From Verrucomicrobiota bacterium (GTDB lineage: Bacteria; Verrucomicrobiota; Verrucomicrobiia; Limisphaerales; UBA1412): 8,657 nt of DNA. Below the pieces are notes generated by a model. It did no database searches, was not told the origin of the DNA, and worked only from the letters and a program-made list of their open reading frames with translations. Location: positions 1 to 8,657 of the forward strand of contig JAFZAR010000237.1 of assembly GCA_017557085.1 (NCBI GenBank), in the 5' to 3' direction. Both the position numbers and the translations under genes were made by a program. Below are positions 1 through 7,688 of the stretch, piece by piece; position 1 is the stretch's first letter; the number at the start of each line of letters is the position of its first letter.

Positions 1-2509
1 TTCCACGATCGGTGAACAGACCCGCGGCATCCCTACCCTGAGTGAGATCGGAAAGATCCACACGAAGATCGAAGATAACGATGCCAAGACACCGAACCTT
101 TGGATGTTCGACATGGAAGGCAAAGGCCGCCAGCTGACTCATTTTGTGGGAGACGCGGTCCGCTGTCCGTGTGTCGCGTTCCAAACGGGTGATATCGCTT
201 TTGAATATGACGTGGATCTCTATCTGCTGCGCAAAGGTGAAACAGAGCCCCAGAAGATCGCCATCCAGGCGGCTGTTGATCCTAAGATGAACAGCAAACG
301 GCTGATGCGCTTTGACAGCAACAATGCCAGAGAACTCTCGGTCACACCGGACGGCGCGACGGTCTTCTTTGGTCTGCGCAGTGAGATCTGGTCCACACCG
401 GCACAGAAACCCGCCAACTCGGCCAACCGCACAGCCAATATCGCCAAGCGCTTGACGGATTGGGTCGGAGAGGATTTTGACTTTATGGTCTCTCCCACGG
501 ATCCGAATAAACTCTATTTCACATCCGATCGTGATAAGAACATCCGTCTGTATGAACTGGACCTGGCCAGCAATGAAGTGACCTGTCTGTGGAACAGAAC
601 GGAAGACATGCTCAACCCGATCCCCTCACCGGACGGGAAAGCCATAGCGTTCTGGGCCACCGGTTCCGAAGGCGGTCTCTATCGCCTGAACCTGGAAGAT
701 AAATCGCTGATCAAGCTGGTGAGTCTGCCGGCTTCTTATATGTACGGCAACGGCGGCGGCAACTTCAGCTGGTCGCCCGACGGCCGCTGGATCGCGTATG
801 TGAACAATATCCCGCGCGGAGCCAGCAATATCTTCATCGTGGGTTCTGAAGGCGGCACCCCGGTCAATGTCACCTGCCTGAACGCGGATCATGAAATGCC
901 CACCTGGTCTCCTGACGGCAAATATCTGTACTTCCGCAGTGACCGCAACGGCAACGGCATCTATCGTCTGCCGCTAAGAGAAAACTTTGTTTATACCGGG
1001 GACATGGAGCTCAAGTATCAGCCCATCACCAATAAATTTGAAGTCTCTATTGATTTTGAAAAGATGGACCGCCGCATTGAAAAACATAGCACCGTCTATC
1101 CCTCGGAAATGCTGGCATCGCCCACAGGCGATCTGGTGACTATCACAGGCGGTGAACTGACCCTGATCAGTTATGACGGCAAAGCTGTCCGCACCTACAC
1201 CAGCGGCGGTGGCAAATCCAATCTGCAAATCGCCCCTCTCGCCAAGAAGGCATTCTTCACCGGTCCTAACGGAGAAATCTTTGCGCGTGTTCTGCAAGAC
1301 AACGGCCCGCTCGAACGCGTGACCTTTATCGCGAACTTTGAACGGGATGTCCACGCGGAACGTCACGCGGCTTTCGCCCAGTTCTGGAGAAACTACAAAC
1401 GCGGTTTCTATGACGCAAATATGCACAGCCGCGACTGGGATAAGGTGCGCGCCCGCTACGAGCGTCTGCTCCCCACCATTGAAACCAGTGAAGAATTCGG
1501 TGTTCTGCTCAACCGCATGGTGGGCGAACTGGAATCCAGCCACTCCGAAGTCGGTGCCGCCAAGGAAGCCACCGCGAGCTCTCCTTCCACACCGAAACTC
1601 GGCTTTATCATTGACTACACCTGGAGAGGCCCCGGTCTGCGTATCGCGGAAGTCCCTGCCAATATGCCCGGAGATTTTGAGGCGACACGCCTGAAAGCCG
1701 GTGAATATGTCATGCAGATCAACGGCAAAGATGTTCAGGCAGATGAAAATCTCTACCAGATCATCAATAATCAGCCTCAGGATTTCACCTTCCTGGTGAA
1801 CGATCATCCTTCCACGGAATACGCGAGGACCGTTAAATACACGGTTCCCACCAGCACCTGGCGCAATACTCTCTATGAAAACAGGATCGCTGAAAACGTG
1901 GACAAAGTGTCCAAAGCCAGCGACAACCGCCTGGCCTATATCCACATCGCAGCCATGGGCGCTTCCGATCAGATCCGCTTTGAACGCGAAGTCTATGACC
2001 GCATCCAGGGTAAAGACGGTCTGATCATTGACGTGCGCGGCAACCGCGGCGGTAATATTTCCGACACGCTCATCAGCTGGATGATGCGCCGTCCGCATGG
2101 TTATGTGAAATCACGCGACCAGGAGATCCGCGCGGTACCCGATCGCTCCTGGGATAAACCCATCATCGTCCTGAGTGACCAGCTGGCCTATTCCAATGGT
2201 GAGATCTTTACCACGACCGTCCGCGTCAATCATCTGGGACTGGTTGTCGGTATGCCGACACCGGGATATGTCATCTGGACCTACAGCATGGGCTTAGTGG
2301 ATGGAACATCCGCGCGCATGCCGCTTTCCGGCGCGTGGCGTCTGGATGGATCACCGACCGAAGATCTGGGTGAAGATCCTGACATCCGTGTAGAACGCAC
2401 GGCCGAAGATTATCGTCTGGGCAGAGATCCTCAGCTGGATCGTGCTATTGAAGAGATCCTCAAACAAATCGAGGTCAACAACAATAAGATCCGCCATGCC
2501 GGTCTGTAA
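1..2509 (+). CDS. Tricorn-like protease, S41 family (5' end missing)
   Basis: The frame is open from base 2, ahead of the first visible ATG at 104, so the gene is cut by the window edge; the true start is unseen. Tricorn proteases are large proteins that degrade peptides to short oligopeptides. Numbering from the ATG at 104, residues ~1-400 hold beta-propeller blades with repeated WSPDG motifs (FSWSPDGRW, PTWSPDGKY). A C1 helical domain follows (~410-490) with the ESSH motif, giving Ser479-His480 where tricorn has its catalytic Ser-His. A PDZ domain is at ~499-575. The S41 C2 domain (~605-790) has IIDVRGNRGG, the probable nucleophile Ser697 in YSNGE, and Glu753 in TEDLGEDPD, matching the tricorn charge-relay glutamate. 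The C-terminal GRDPQLDRAIEEI is also typical of tricorn. SNGE replaces the more usual SDGE, and the conserved RTWGG-like loop reads PTPGY. Localisation cannot be judged because the N-terminus is missing. It probably heads or belongs to an operon with the next two genes. Confidence in the family is high; substrate is unknown. Confidence 0.93.
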   Translation, partial: STIGEQTRGIPTLSEIGKIHTKIEDNDAKTPNLWMFDMEGKGRQLTHFVGDAVRCPCVAFQTGDIAFEYDVDLYLLRKGETEPQKIAIQAAVDPKMNSKRLMRFDSNNARELSVTPDGATVFFGLRSEIWSTPAQKPANSANRTANIAKRLTDWVGEDFDFMVSPTDPNKLYFTSDRDKNIRLYELDLASNEVTCLWNRTEDMLNPIPSPDGKAIAFWATGSEGGLYRLNLEDKSLIKLVSLPASYMYGNGGGNFSWSPDGRWIAYVNNIPRGASNIFIVGSEGGTPVNVTCLNADHEMPTWSPDGKYLYFRSDRNGNGIYRLPLRENFVYTGDMELKYQPITNKFEVSIDFEKMDRRIEKHSTVYPSEMLASPTGDLVTITGGELTLISYDGKAVRTYTSGGGKSNLQIAPLAKKAFFTGPNGEIFARVLQDNGPLERVTFIANFERDVHAERHAAFAQFWRNYKRGFYDANMHSRDWDKVRARYERLLPTIETSEEFGVLLNRMVGELESSHSEVGAAKEATASSPSTPKLGFIIDYTWRGPGLRIAEVPANMPGDFEATRLKAGEYVMQINGKDVQADENLYQIINNQPQDFTFLVNDHPSTEYARTVKYTVPTSTWRNTLYENRIAENVDKVSKASDNRLAYIHIAAMGASDQIRFEREVYDRIQGKDGLIIDVRGNRGGNISDTLISWMMRRPHGYVKSRDQEIRAVPDRSWDKPIIVLSDQLAYSNGEIFTTTVRVNHLGLVVGMPTPGYVIWTYSMGLVDGTSARMPLSGAWRLDGSPTEDLGEDPDIRVERTAEDYRLGRDPQLDRAIEEILKQIEVNNNKIRHAGL

Positions 2510-3419
2510 AAGCAAATTGGACAAGCTCTGGCAAGTCTCGCTGGAGATTCCTCTGGAATCAGAGGATGCCGTGATCGAGCTTTTTATACGGCTCTTCGGA
2601 AACGATGTTTGCCCCTCGGCATGGCAGCTGCATGAAAGTACCCGGACGAGAGTTTCCTTTTACACAGCGAAACTGCGCAAAACACCTGCGGCGATCAAAG
2701 CGTTGATCAAAGGCGAACTGAAAAAACTGGCTGCGCTGGGACTGGATGTCTCGGCTCCGCGGATCAGTGTCCGGCAAATCAAAAAGGAAGACTGGGCTGA
2801 ATCCTGGAAACGCCATTTCAAGGTCCTGACCTTTGACAAAAAGCTGATGATCGCTCCCAGCTGGAGCAAGCGAAAAGCCTCCAAAGGCATGGTTCGTCTG
2901 GTGCTGGATCCCGGCTTGAGTTTCGGCACGGGACATCATCCCACGACCAGCTATTGTTTATCCCAAATCGTGAAATACATGCCGGCCGAAGGAGAAAAAC
3001 GCTCCATGCTGGATATTGGATGCGGCACGGGGATCCTCTCCATAGCGGCGGCACGCCTGGGTTACAAGCCTGTGTTCGGCTTCGATAACGATGCGGAAGC
3101 GGTGGAAAACTCCATTAAAAACGCGACAACGAATCAGGCCGAAAAACTGGTTGATTTCAAAGCAATGGGAGTTGAAAAAATGAATACCCGCAAAAAGGAT
3201 CTGTGGGATATCGTTTGCGCCAATCTGGAAGCACCCCTGCTGATGCAGGTAGCCGAACGGATCGCCGCGAAGGTTGCACCCAAAGGCAAATTGGTCGTAG
3301 CGGGCATCCTCACCCAACAGTTCAAAGCTGTCAGCGAAACCTATAAAAAATACGGCTTCAAAGTCACAGACTCCTGGACTGGCGGTGAGTGGACTTCCGG
3401 CACATTGGAAAGAGCTTAA
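2496..3419 (+). CDS. prmA: Ribosomal protein L11 methyltransferase-like (PrmA)
   Basis: This is a SAM-dependent class I methyltransferase of 307 residues, close to the usual PrmA length (E. coli about 293). PrmA trimethylates lysines and the N-terminus of ribosomal protein L11 in the cytosol. Visible PrmA hallmarks are WAESWKRHFKVL and IAPSW before the catalytic domain, FGTGHHPTT at 143-151 (canonical FGTGTHPTT), SAM motif I LDIGCGTGILSIAAARLG from about residue 172, GFDND with Asp197, and a C-terminal GEW near residue 300. The motif that is normally NIL (motif IV) reads NLE (Asn243-Glu245), which is unusual. The ATG at 2496 is chosen because homology begins just after it (KLWQVSLEIP); an upstream ATG at 2442 would add 18 residues lying fully inside the protease gene. 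The start overlaps the protease stop by 14 bp and no good Shine-Dalgarno stands close to it, so translation is probably coupled. A PrmA-like enzyme with another protein substrate is the main alternative. Confidence 0.85.
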   Translation: MPVCKSKLDKLWQVSLEIPLESEDAVIELFIRLFGNDVCPSAWQLHESTRTRVSFYTAKLRKTPAAIKALIKGELKKLAALGLDVSAPRISVRQIKKEDWAESWKRHFKVLTFDKKLMIAPSWSKRKASKGMVRLVLDPGLSFGTGHHPTTSYCLSQIVKYMPAEGEKRSMLDIGCGTGILSIAAARLGYKPVFGFDNDAEAVENSIKNATTNQAEKLVDFKAMGVEKMNTRKKDLWDIVCANLEAPLLMQVAERIAAKVAPKGKLVVAGILTQQFKAVSETYKKYGFKVTDSWTGGEWTSGTLERA

Positions 3420-3425
3420 CAACGT

Positions 3426-3845
3426 ATGGATCCGATTCTGGAATTTTTCAAACGTGACCGTTTCGCAGAAATGATCGGCGTTGAACTATTGGAAGCCCGT
3501 CCCGGTTACGCGAAAGGTAAAGTCGATATCCGTCCTGAGCATCTGAACGGCTTCCGGGCGGTACAGGGTGGTGTTATTTTCACATTGGCGGATTTTGTTA
3601 TGGCCGGAGCCAGCAACGCGGACGGCCGTCTTGCCGTCGCGATCAATGCCTCCATCAACTATATCAAGAGCGGCTACGGAAAAGTCCTCTACGCTGAAGC
3701 GAAAGAAACTTCATCGAACCCCAAACTGGCTTCTTATGAAGTTCTGGTCACAAACGACCAAGGAGAAACGATCGCGACCATGCAAGGACTTGCTTATCGC
3801 AAAAAAGATACCCTGACGGAAATCGTTGAGAAAATGCCTGATTAA
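3426..3845 (+). CDS. PaaI-family hotdog-fold acyl-CoA thioesterase
   Basis: This is a 139-residue single hotdog domain, the usual size for PaaI/YdiI-like thioesterases, which hydrolyse acyl- or aryl-CoA thioesters as homotetramers or dimers in the cytosol. The signature runs from HLNGF at 39-43 through the QGGVIFTLAD segment (47-56) to ASN at 62-64. Asp56 in TLAD matches the catalytic acidic residue of the family, and Gln47-Gly48-Gly49 replaces the more common HGG, a known variation. The later strands (INYIKSGYGKVLYAEAKE, YEVLVTNDQGETIATMQGLAYRK) fit the fold. The ATG lies 6 bp after the prmA stop; GGAAAGAG at 3407-3414 may serve as a somewhat distant ribosome binding site. It is the last gene of the plus-strand block. 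Its specific acyl-CoA substrate cannot be read from the sequence, and the neighbours do not point to a pathway. Confidence 0.88.
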   Translation: MDPILEFFKRDRFAEMIGVELLEARPGYAKGKVDIRPEHLNGFRAVQGGVIFTLADFVMAGASNADGRLAVAINASINYIKSGYGKVLYAEAKETSSNPKLASYEVLVTNDQGETIATMQGLAYRKKDTLTEIVEKMPD

Positions 3846-3857
3846 AAAAACGATCAT

Positions 3858-3910
3858 GCTATAAAAAAACTCCATCGAGATGTTGTCCCGGTGGAGTTTT
3901 TCATTATAGC
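3858..3910. terminator. Bidirectional intrinsic terminator, two-tier hairpin
   Basis: The inner stem pairs AAAAACTCCATCG (3865-3877) with CGGTGGAGTTTTT (3889-3901), 13 pairs with one T-G wobble around an 11-nt loop. The outer stem pairs GCTATAA (3858-3864) with TTATAGC (3904-3910), separated by a 2-nt bulge (CA, 3902-3903). The inner stem is flanked by A runs on the left and T runs on the right, so each strand yields a hairpin followed by U residues. It sits 12 bp after the thioesterase stop and 7 bp from the araB stop, exactly between two converging operons, which supports termination in both directions. Confidence 0.9.
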
Positions 3911-3917
3911 GTTTCAG

Positions 3918-5609
3918 CTATTTTCTCGTTTTCTCGCGGATGTCTATCAATTCTTTCATTACTGAATAGAGATTGCCGTTCCAATCCGGAGTTCCAAACG
4001 CGTCATGAAGCGTCTTGTACAGCGCATAAAGCTTCTTATACACCGCGTGAGCCTTTGCGTTCGGTTTAAAGACCTTGGCCTTCACACCGGTCATGGCTTT
4101 CTGCGCCGAGGCAAAAGAATCATATCCGCCTGCGGCTTTGCCCGCGACAACAGCGCCCGCGATAGCCGCGCCCAAAGCGCATGTTTGCGCCGAGCGGCTC
4201 ACCTTCATGGGCCGTCCCGTCACATCCGCGTAGATCTGCATCGTCAACGCGCTTTTCTCGGATATACCGCCGCAGTTGATGACCTGTTTGATCTTTACGC
4301 CGTATTCCTCAAAACGATTGATGATCGTCAGCGCACCGTAAGCGGTCGCTTCGACTAACGCACGATAGATTTCAGCAGGGCTTGTGTATAAAGTTTGCCC
4401 CAGAAGCAGACCCGTCAAACGCTGATCGACCAGCACTGTTCTGTTGCCGTTGTTCCAATCGAGCGCGATCAAACCGGACTCACCCGGTTTCAGCTTGGAT
4501 GCTGCTTCGTCCATCTTCTTGTGATCCAGCAGTCCCTTCGCGGGCTGGATATAATCCACGAACCAGTTGAAAATATCCCCCACGGCGGATTGACCGGCCT
4601 CCAAACCGTAATATCCCGGCAGCACACTGCCGTTGACCACACCGCAAAGCCCCGGAATATCTTTCAGCGGCTTCTTATTGGACACGATTGTAATATCGCA
4701 GGTACTCGTACCAATGATCTTGACCAGTGTACCTTCGGAAATACCGCATCCGATTGCCCCTAAATGCGCATCAAAAGCACCCACAGCCACCGGGATCCCT
4801 TCCGGAAGTCCCGTTTTCTTGGCCCATTCTTTGCATAAACAGCCGGCCTTCGTATCCACGGAATGCGTCTTTGAGCACAAATGAGAGCGCAAAGCCGCCA
4901 GCTTGGGACTTAGTTTGCCCAGGAATTTCTCATCCGGATAACCGCCCCAGGTTTCATTATACATCGCCTTGTGACCGGCAGCGCACACGCCCACAGTCAA
5001 ACGATCCGGATGTTGTGTTCCGGTCAAAACAGCGGGTATCCAGTCCGCGATCTCGACCCATAAATAGGCTGCGTCAAAAACCTTTGGCGCGACACGCAGA
5101 CAATGCAGGATCTTGCTGAAAAACCATTCACTGGAATAAGTACCGCCGCATTTTGCCAGATACTGGGGACGCATCTTTTTGGCCAAACGGCTGATTTCTT
5201 CCGCCTCGGCCACACCGGTATGATCTTTCCAAAGCCATGCCATCGCGTCAGGATTGTTGGCAAAACATTTCTGATCGGTAAGCGCATTGCCGTTCGCGTC
5301 CACCGGCATCGGAGTGCTGCCCGTAGTATCCACGCCTAAACCAATGACCTGATCGGCGGAAAAAGCCTTTATTTTCTTCTGGGCTTCGGCGAGCACCTTC
5401 TTAATCGTCACTGCCGCGCCTTTTAAATAATCCGCGGGATGCTGACGTGCCAGATTCGGATCTCTTCCCAAAACCACACCTTTAACACCGTGTTCGTATG
5501 GATAAACGGATTCCGCTATCTCTTTGCCGTTGCGTACATCCACCAGCAGAGCGCGAACGGAATTGGTTCCGTAATCCAATCCTATTGTGTATTTATTACT
5601 ATTTTTCAT
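3918..5609 (-). CDS. araB: L-ribulokinase (FGGY carbohydrate kinase)
   Basis: The product phosphorylates L-ribulose with ATP to L-ribulose 5-phosphate, the second step of L-arabinose catabolism in the cytosol. It is 563 residues, nearly the length of E. coli AraB (566), and collinear with it. Landmarks are IGLDYGTNSVRALLVD (9-24), GVDTTGSTPMPVD (92-104), LWKDHTGVAEAEEI (126-139), YSSEWFFSKILH (158-169), GAFDAHLGAIG with the probable catalytic base Asp280, KIIGTSTCDI (297-306) in the nucleotide-binding region, GLEAGQSAVGDIF (335-347) and a C-terminal FGGY signature around CGGISEKSALTMQIYADVTGRP (446-467). The ATG overlaps the 3' end of the upstream phosphatase gene by 11 bp and has no clear Shine-Dalgarno, so translation is probably coupled. 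No isomerase (araA) or epimerase (araD) is adjacent, so the substrate could be another ribulose or ribitol-like sugar, although the AraB-specific motifs favour L-ribulose. Confidence 0.93.
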   Translation of the reverse strand: MKNSNKYTIGLDYGTNSVRALLVDVRNGKEIAESVYPYEHGVKGVVLGRDPNLARQHPADYLKGAAVTIKKVLAEAQKKIKAFSADQVIGLGVDTTGSTPMPVDANGNALTDQKCFANNPDAMAWLWKDHTGVAEAEEISRLAKKMRPQYLAKCGGTYSSEWFFSKILHCLRVAPKVFDAAYLWVEIADWIPAVLTGTQHPDRLTVGVCAAGHKAMYNETWGGYPDEKFLGKLSPKLAALRSHLCSKTHSVDTKAGCLCKEWAKKTGLPEGIPVAVGAFDAHLGAIGCGISEGTLVKIIGTSTCDITIVSNKKPLKDIPGLCGVVNGSVLPGYYGLEAGQSAVGDIFNWFVDYIQPAKGLLDHKKMDEAASKLKPGESGLIALDWNNGNRTVLVDQRLTGLLLGQTLYTSPAEIYRALVEATAYGALTIINRFEEYGVKIKQVINCGGISEKSALTMQIYADVTGRPMKVSRSAQTCALGAAIAGAVVAGKAAGGYDSFASAQKAMTGVKAKVFKPNAKAHAVYKKLYALYKTLHDAFGTPDWNGNLYSVMKELIDIREKTRK

Positions 5610-7620
5610 CTTGTTTCAAAACCGCGTTTTCGTTTTCCGGTTGGCCTTTATATCTCAAAGCCAAAACTGTGATATCATCAGACTGCGGTTCATTCCCCGC
5701 GTGCTGATGGACAGAAGCGCAGATATCCGATGTGATCTCAGACACAGACTTCTCTTCTTCGCCTCTGGTAAAATTCAAAAGACGGTCCTCACCGTAAAGC
5801 TCCTTCTTTTCATTCATCGCCTCATTGACACCGTCCGTATAAACAATGAGCGTATCTCCCGGTTCCAGTTGGACCTGACTGTTCGTATAAACAGGATATT
5901 TGACCACACCCAGAACAATCCCCTTGGGCAACTCCAGCCAGCGTGGCTCCTTCCCTTTGCTGAGCCAAACTGGCGGCAGATGACCGGCATTGGAATACTC
6001 CAGAATGCCCGTATCCGTATCCAGTATTCCACAGAAAACCGTCACAAACATCGTCTTCTCATTTTGCAGCGACAACTCATGCCCCACACGTTTGAGAATA
6101 TCGGCAGACGAAACCTTCTGCCTCTGCATGCTCTTCATCAATGTCAGGGTCACCGCCATGAACAATGCCGCAGGAACTCCTTTACCGGAAACATCGCCCA
6201 CCGTGAAAAAGACCCGGTGCGAATCCATCTTGAAGAAACTGTACAGATCGCCTCCCACTTCCTTGGCCGGCTCCAGAATAGCATGGATATCTATATTATC
6301 GAACCCCGGTATCACAAAGTCAGACGTCAGAAAACTCTTCTGGATGCTGGTTGCGATCTTGAGCTCGCTGGTGATTCGTTCCTTGGCAGCCAGTGTTTCT
6401 CCCAAACTCGTGATATAAGATTTCAAATTGACCCTCATATCCTCGATTGCGTCACTCAGGAAACCAATCTCATTCCGCCGTGTTTTCTTCTGAATAGGTT
6501 TATCCAGATTCCCTTTCGCAATCACCATCGTCTCATCAGCCAAACTGGAGATCGGCCGTGTAAAGTTGTATGAGATCCACAACACAGCCAGCAAAAGAAG
6601 AATATTCCCCACGATAAACACATGGAACCCCACCTTCCGCATCAGATCCAGATCCTTCAGCATATCCTTCTCCGAAACAATAAAAAGAACAGACCATCCG
6701 CTTTTTTCGATCATCGTCCGGTAAAGCCAGACAGGCTGACCGGACAACTTTACATTATCCACAAACCCGACAACACCTGAGTCGATGATCTCCTGAATCT
6801 TTCTAAGATCCTCTTTATCTGTTAGATCCGTAACAATTGAATCATCCAATAGCTTCTTTCCATCCGGTGTGATCAAAACCTGGCCCGTGTCCGTCACCAA
6901 AGCAGCGAACCCCTCTTGCAAAGCACTTAAATGAGTAATAATAGATTGGAACGCCTCCAGTCCCATATCCGCCGTAACAACACCGGCAAAACTATTATCT
7001 TCATTAAAAAACGGGATCGTATAAGTACACATCAACGTATTGCCGCCACCCTCATCAAAATACGGCTCAGACCACACCGGCACCAGCTTTTCTGCCGCCT
7101 CTGTGTACCATGGTTGAGAAAAATACGCATAATCAGGCGAATTTAAATTCGTTTCCACCAGCAGAGGTGTATTGGACAGCGAAAAATCTTTTCCCTTCTC
7201 CGCGGCAGATTGAGTATTCTGCCAATAAGAATAAAAAGACATATTCGTTCCATGATAAGTGCCCGGCTCGAAAGAGACCGAAGAACCATAAAAAAGATTG
7301 GGATCCAGCATCAACAAATTTCGGATATCCCAATAGATCTCTTCCGAATTTCTATCGCAATGTTCCACAGCACAGTGTTCCACAGATCTCTTTAAAGATT
7401 CTGCTGAATTCTCAAACACCGTCAAAATAGCACTAATTTGATTGGCCGTACTCTCATTCAGCACATGAACCAGATTGGAAACAGAATTTTTGGCGATCTT
7501 CTGTATCTGTCGTCCCTGGTAGCTGAAAATACCGGTAACGATCACAGTCATACATAAGAAAACAGTCAACCCCAACCGAAAAGCCAAACTGTTGTAGAAC
7601 TTTATCTTTTTAAATAACAT
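5599..7620 (-). CDS. Membrane sensor PP2C phosphatase: dCache-HAMP-SpoIIE/RsbU
   Basis: This 673-residue protein reads as a ligand-sensing serine/threonine phosphatase of the RsbU/SpoIIE type. Domains in order: short cytosolic N-terminus; TM1 ~13-33; extracytoplasmic dCache sensor ~36-325, including QPWYTEAAEKLVPVWSEPYFDE and GVVTADMGLEAFQSI; TM2 ~330-352; HAMP ~352-405 with FTRPISSLADE; a helical linker ~405-435 ending SELKIATSIQKSFL; and the PP2C domain ~440-658. Metal-binding positions are present: Asp458 in EVGGDLY, Gly475-Asp476 in GDVSGKGVPAALF, Asp596 in YTDGVNEAM and Asp648-Asp649 in SDDITVLALRY, together with NAGHLPP. The enzyme is therefore probably active. Such phosphatases usually dephosphorylate an anti-sigma-factor antagonist (STAS domain); none is encoded here. 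ATG at 7620 is chosen because it directly precedes TM1. The gene leads an operon with araB. A 15-bp duplication within it creates HCAVEHC (82-88). The sensed ligand is unknown; a sugar is only an inference from araB. Confidence 0.92.
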   Translation of the reverse strand: MLFKKIKFYNSLAFRLGLTVFLCMTVIVTGIFSYQGRQIQKIAKNSVSNLVHVLNESTANQISAILTVFENSAESLKRSVEHCAVEHCDRNSEEIYWDIRNLLMLDPNLFYGSSVSFEPGTYHGTNMSFYSYWQNTQSAAEKGKDFSLSNTPLLVETNLNSPDYAYFSQPWYTEAAEKLVPVWSEPYFDEGGGNTLMCTYTIPFFNEDNSFAGVVTADMGLEAFQSIITHLSALQEGFAALVTDTGQVLITPDGKKLLDDSIVTDLTDKEDLRKIQEIIDSGVVGFVDNVKLSGQPVWLYRTMIEKSGWSVLFIVSEKDMLKDLDLMRKVGFHVFIVGNILLLLAVLWISYNFTRPISSLADETMVIAKGNLDKPIQKKTRRNEIGFLSDAIEDMRVNLKSYITSLGETLAAKERITSELKIATSIQKSFLTSDFVIPGFDNIDIHAILEPAKEVGGDLYSFFKMDSHRVFFTVGDVSGKGVPAALFMAVTLTLMKSMQRQKVSSADILKRVGHELSLQNEKTMFVTVFCGILDTDTGILEYSNAGHLPPVWLSKGKEPRWLELPKGIVLGVVKYPVYTNSQVQLEPGDTLIVYTDGVNEAMNEKKELYGEDRLLNFTRGEEEKSVSEITSDICASVHQHAGNEPQSDDITVLALRYKGQPENENAVLKQDEK

Positions 7621-7634
7621 AGTGCTTCAAACAC

Positions 7635-7667
7635 GGATGATGTCGGACATACCCTGGCATATCATCC
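7635..7667. repeat. Nested inverted repeats in the operon leader
   Basis: GGATGAT (7635-7641) and ATCATCC (7661-7667) form a 7-bp inverted repeat with a 19-nt spacer, and ATGTC-G-GACAT (7640-7650) is a perfect 11-bp palindrome overlapping its left arm. Both lie in the predicted 5' untranslated leader of the phosphatase-araB mRNA, so alternative hairpins or a second operator are possible. The structures are short and may be coincidental. Confidence 0.3.
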
Positions 7668-7673
7668 TCAACC

Positions 7674-7688
7674 GCTTCATTATGAAGC
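7674..7688. promoter_or_regulatory. 15-bp palindrome over the -10 box (putative operator)
   Basis: GCTTCATTATGAAGC is a perfect 7-1-7 inverted repeat. On the minus strand its centre contains the CATAAT -10 box of the predicted promoter. A dimeric repressor bound here would block RNA polymerase, the classical layout of an operator. No regulator gene is adjacent. The palindrome could also form a small hairpin in any transcript reading through from upstream. Confidence 0.45.

Noticed and set aside
974..2098. 374-codon open frame on the minus strand
   Set aside because: It lies wholly opposite the tricorn protease gene, matches no family, and is explained by the codon bias of the real gene.
2442..2495. 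Upstream ATG giving an 18-residue extension of PrmA
   Set aside because: The extension is encoded inside the protease gene and is not part of the PrmA fold; the ATG at 2496 fits better.
5587..6573. 328-codon open frame on the plus strand
   Set aside because: It is antisense to the PP2C domain, which has clear conserved motifs; the antisense product has no recognisable domain.
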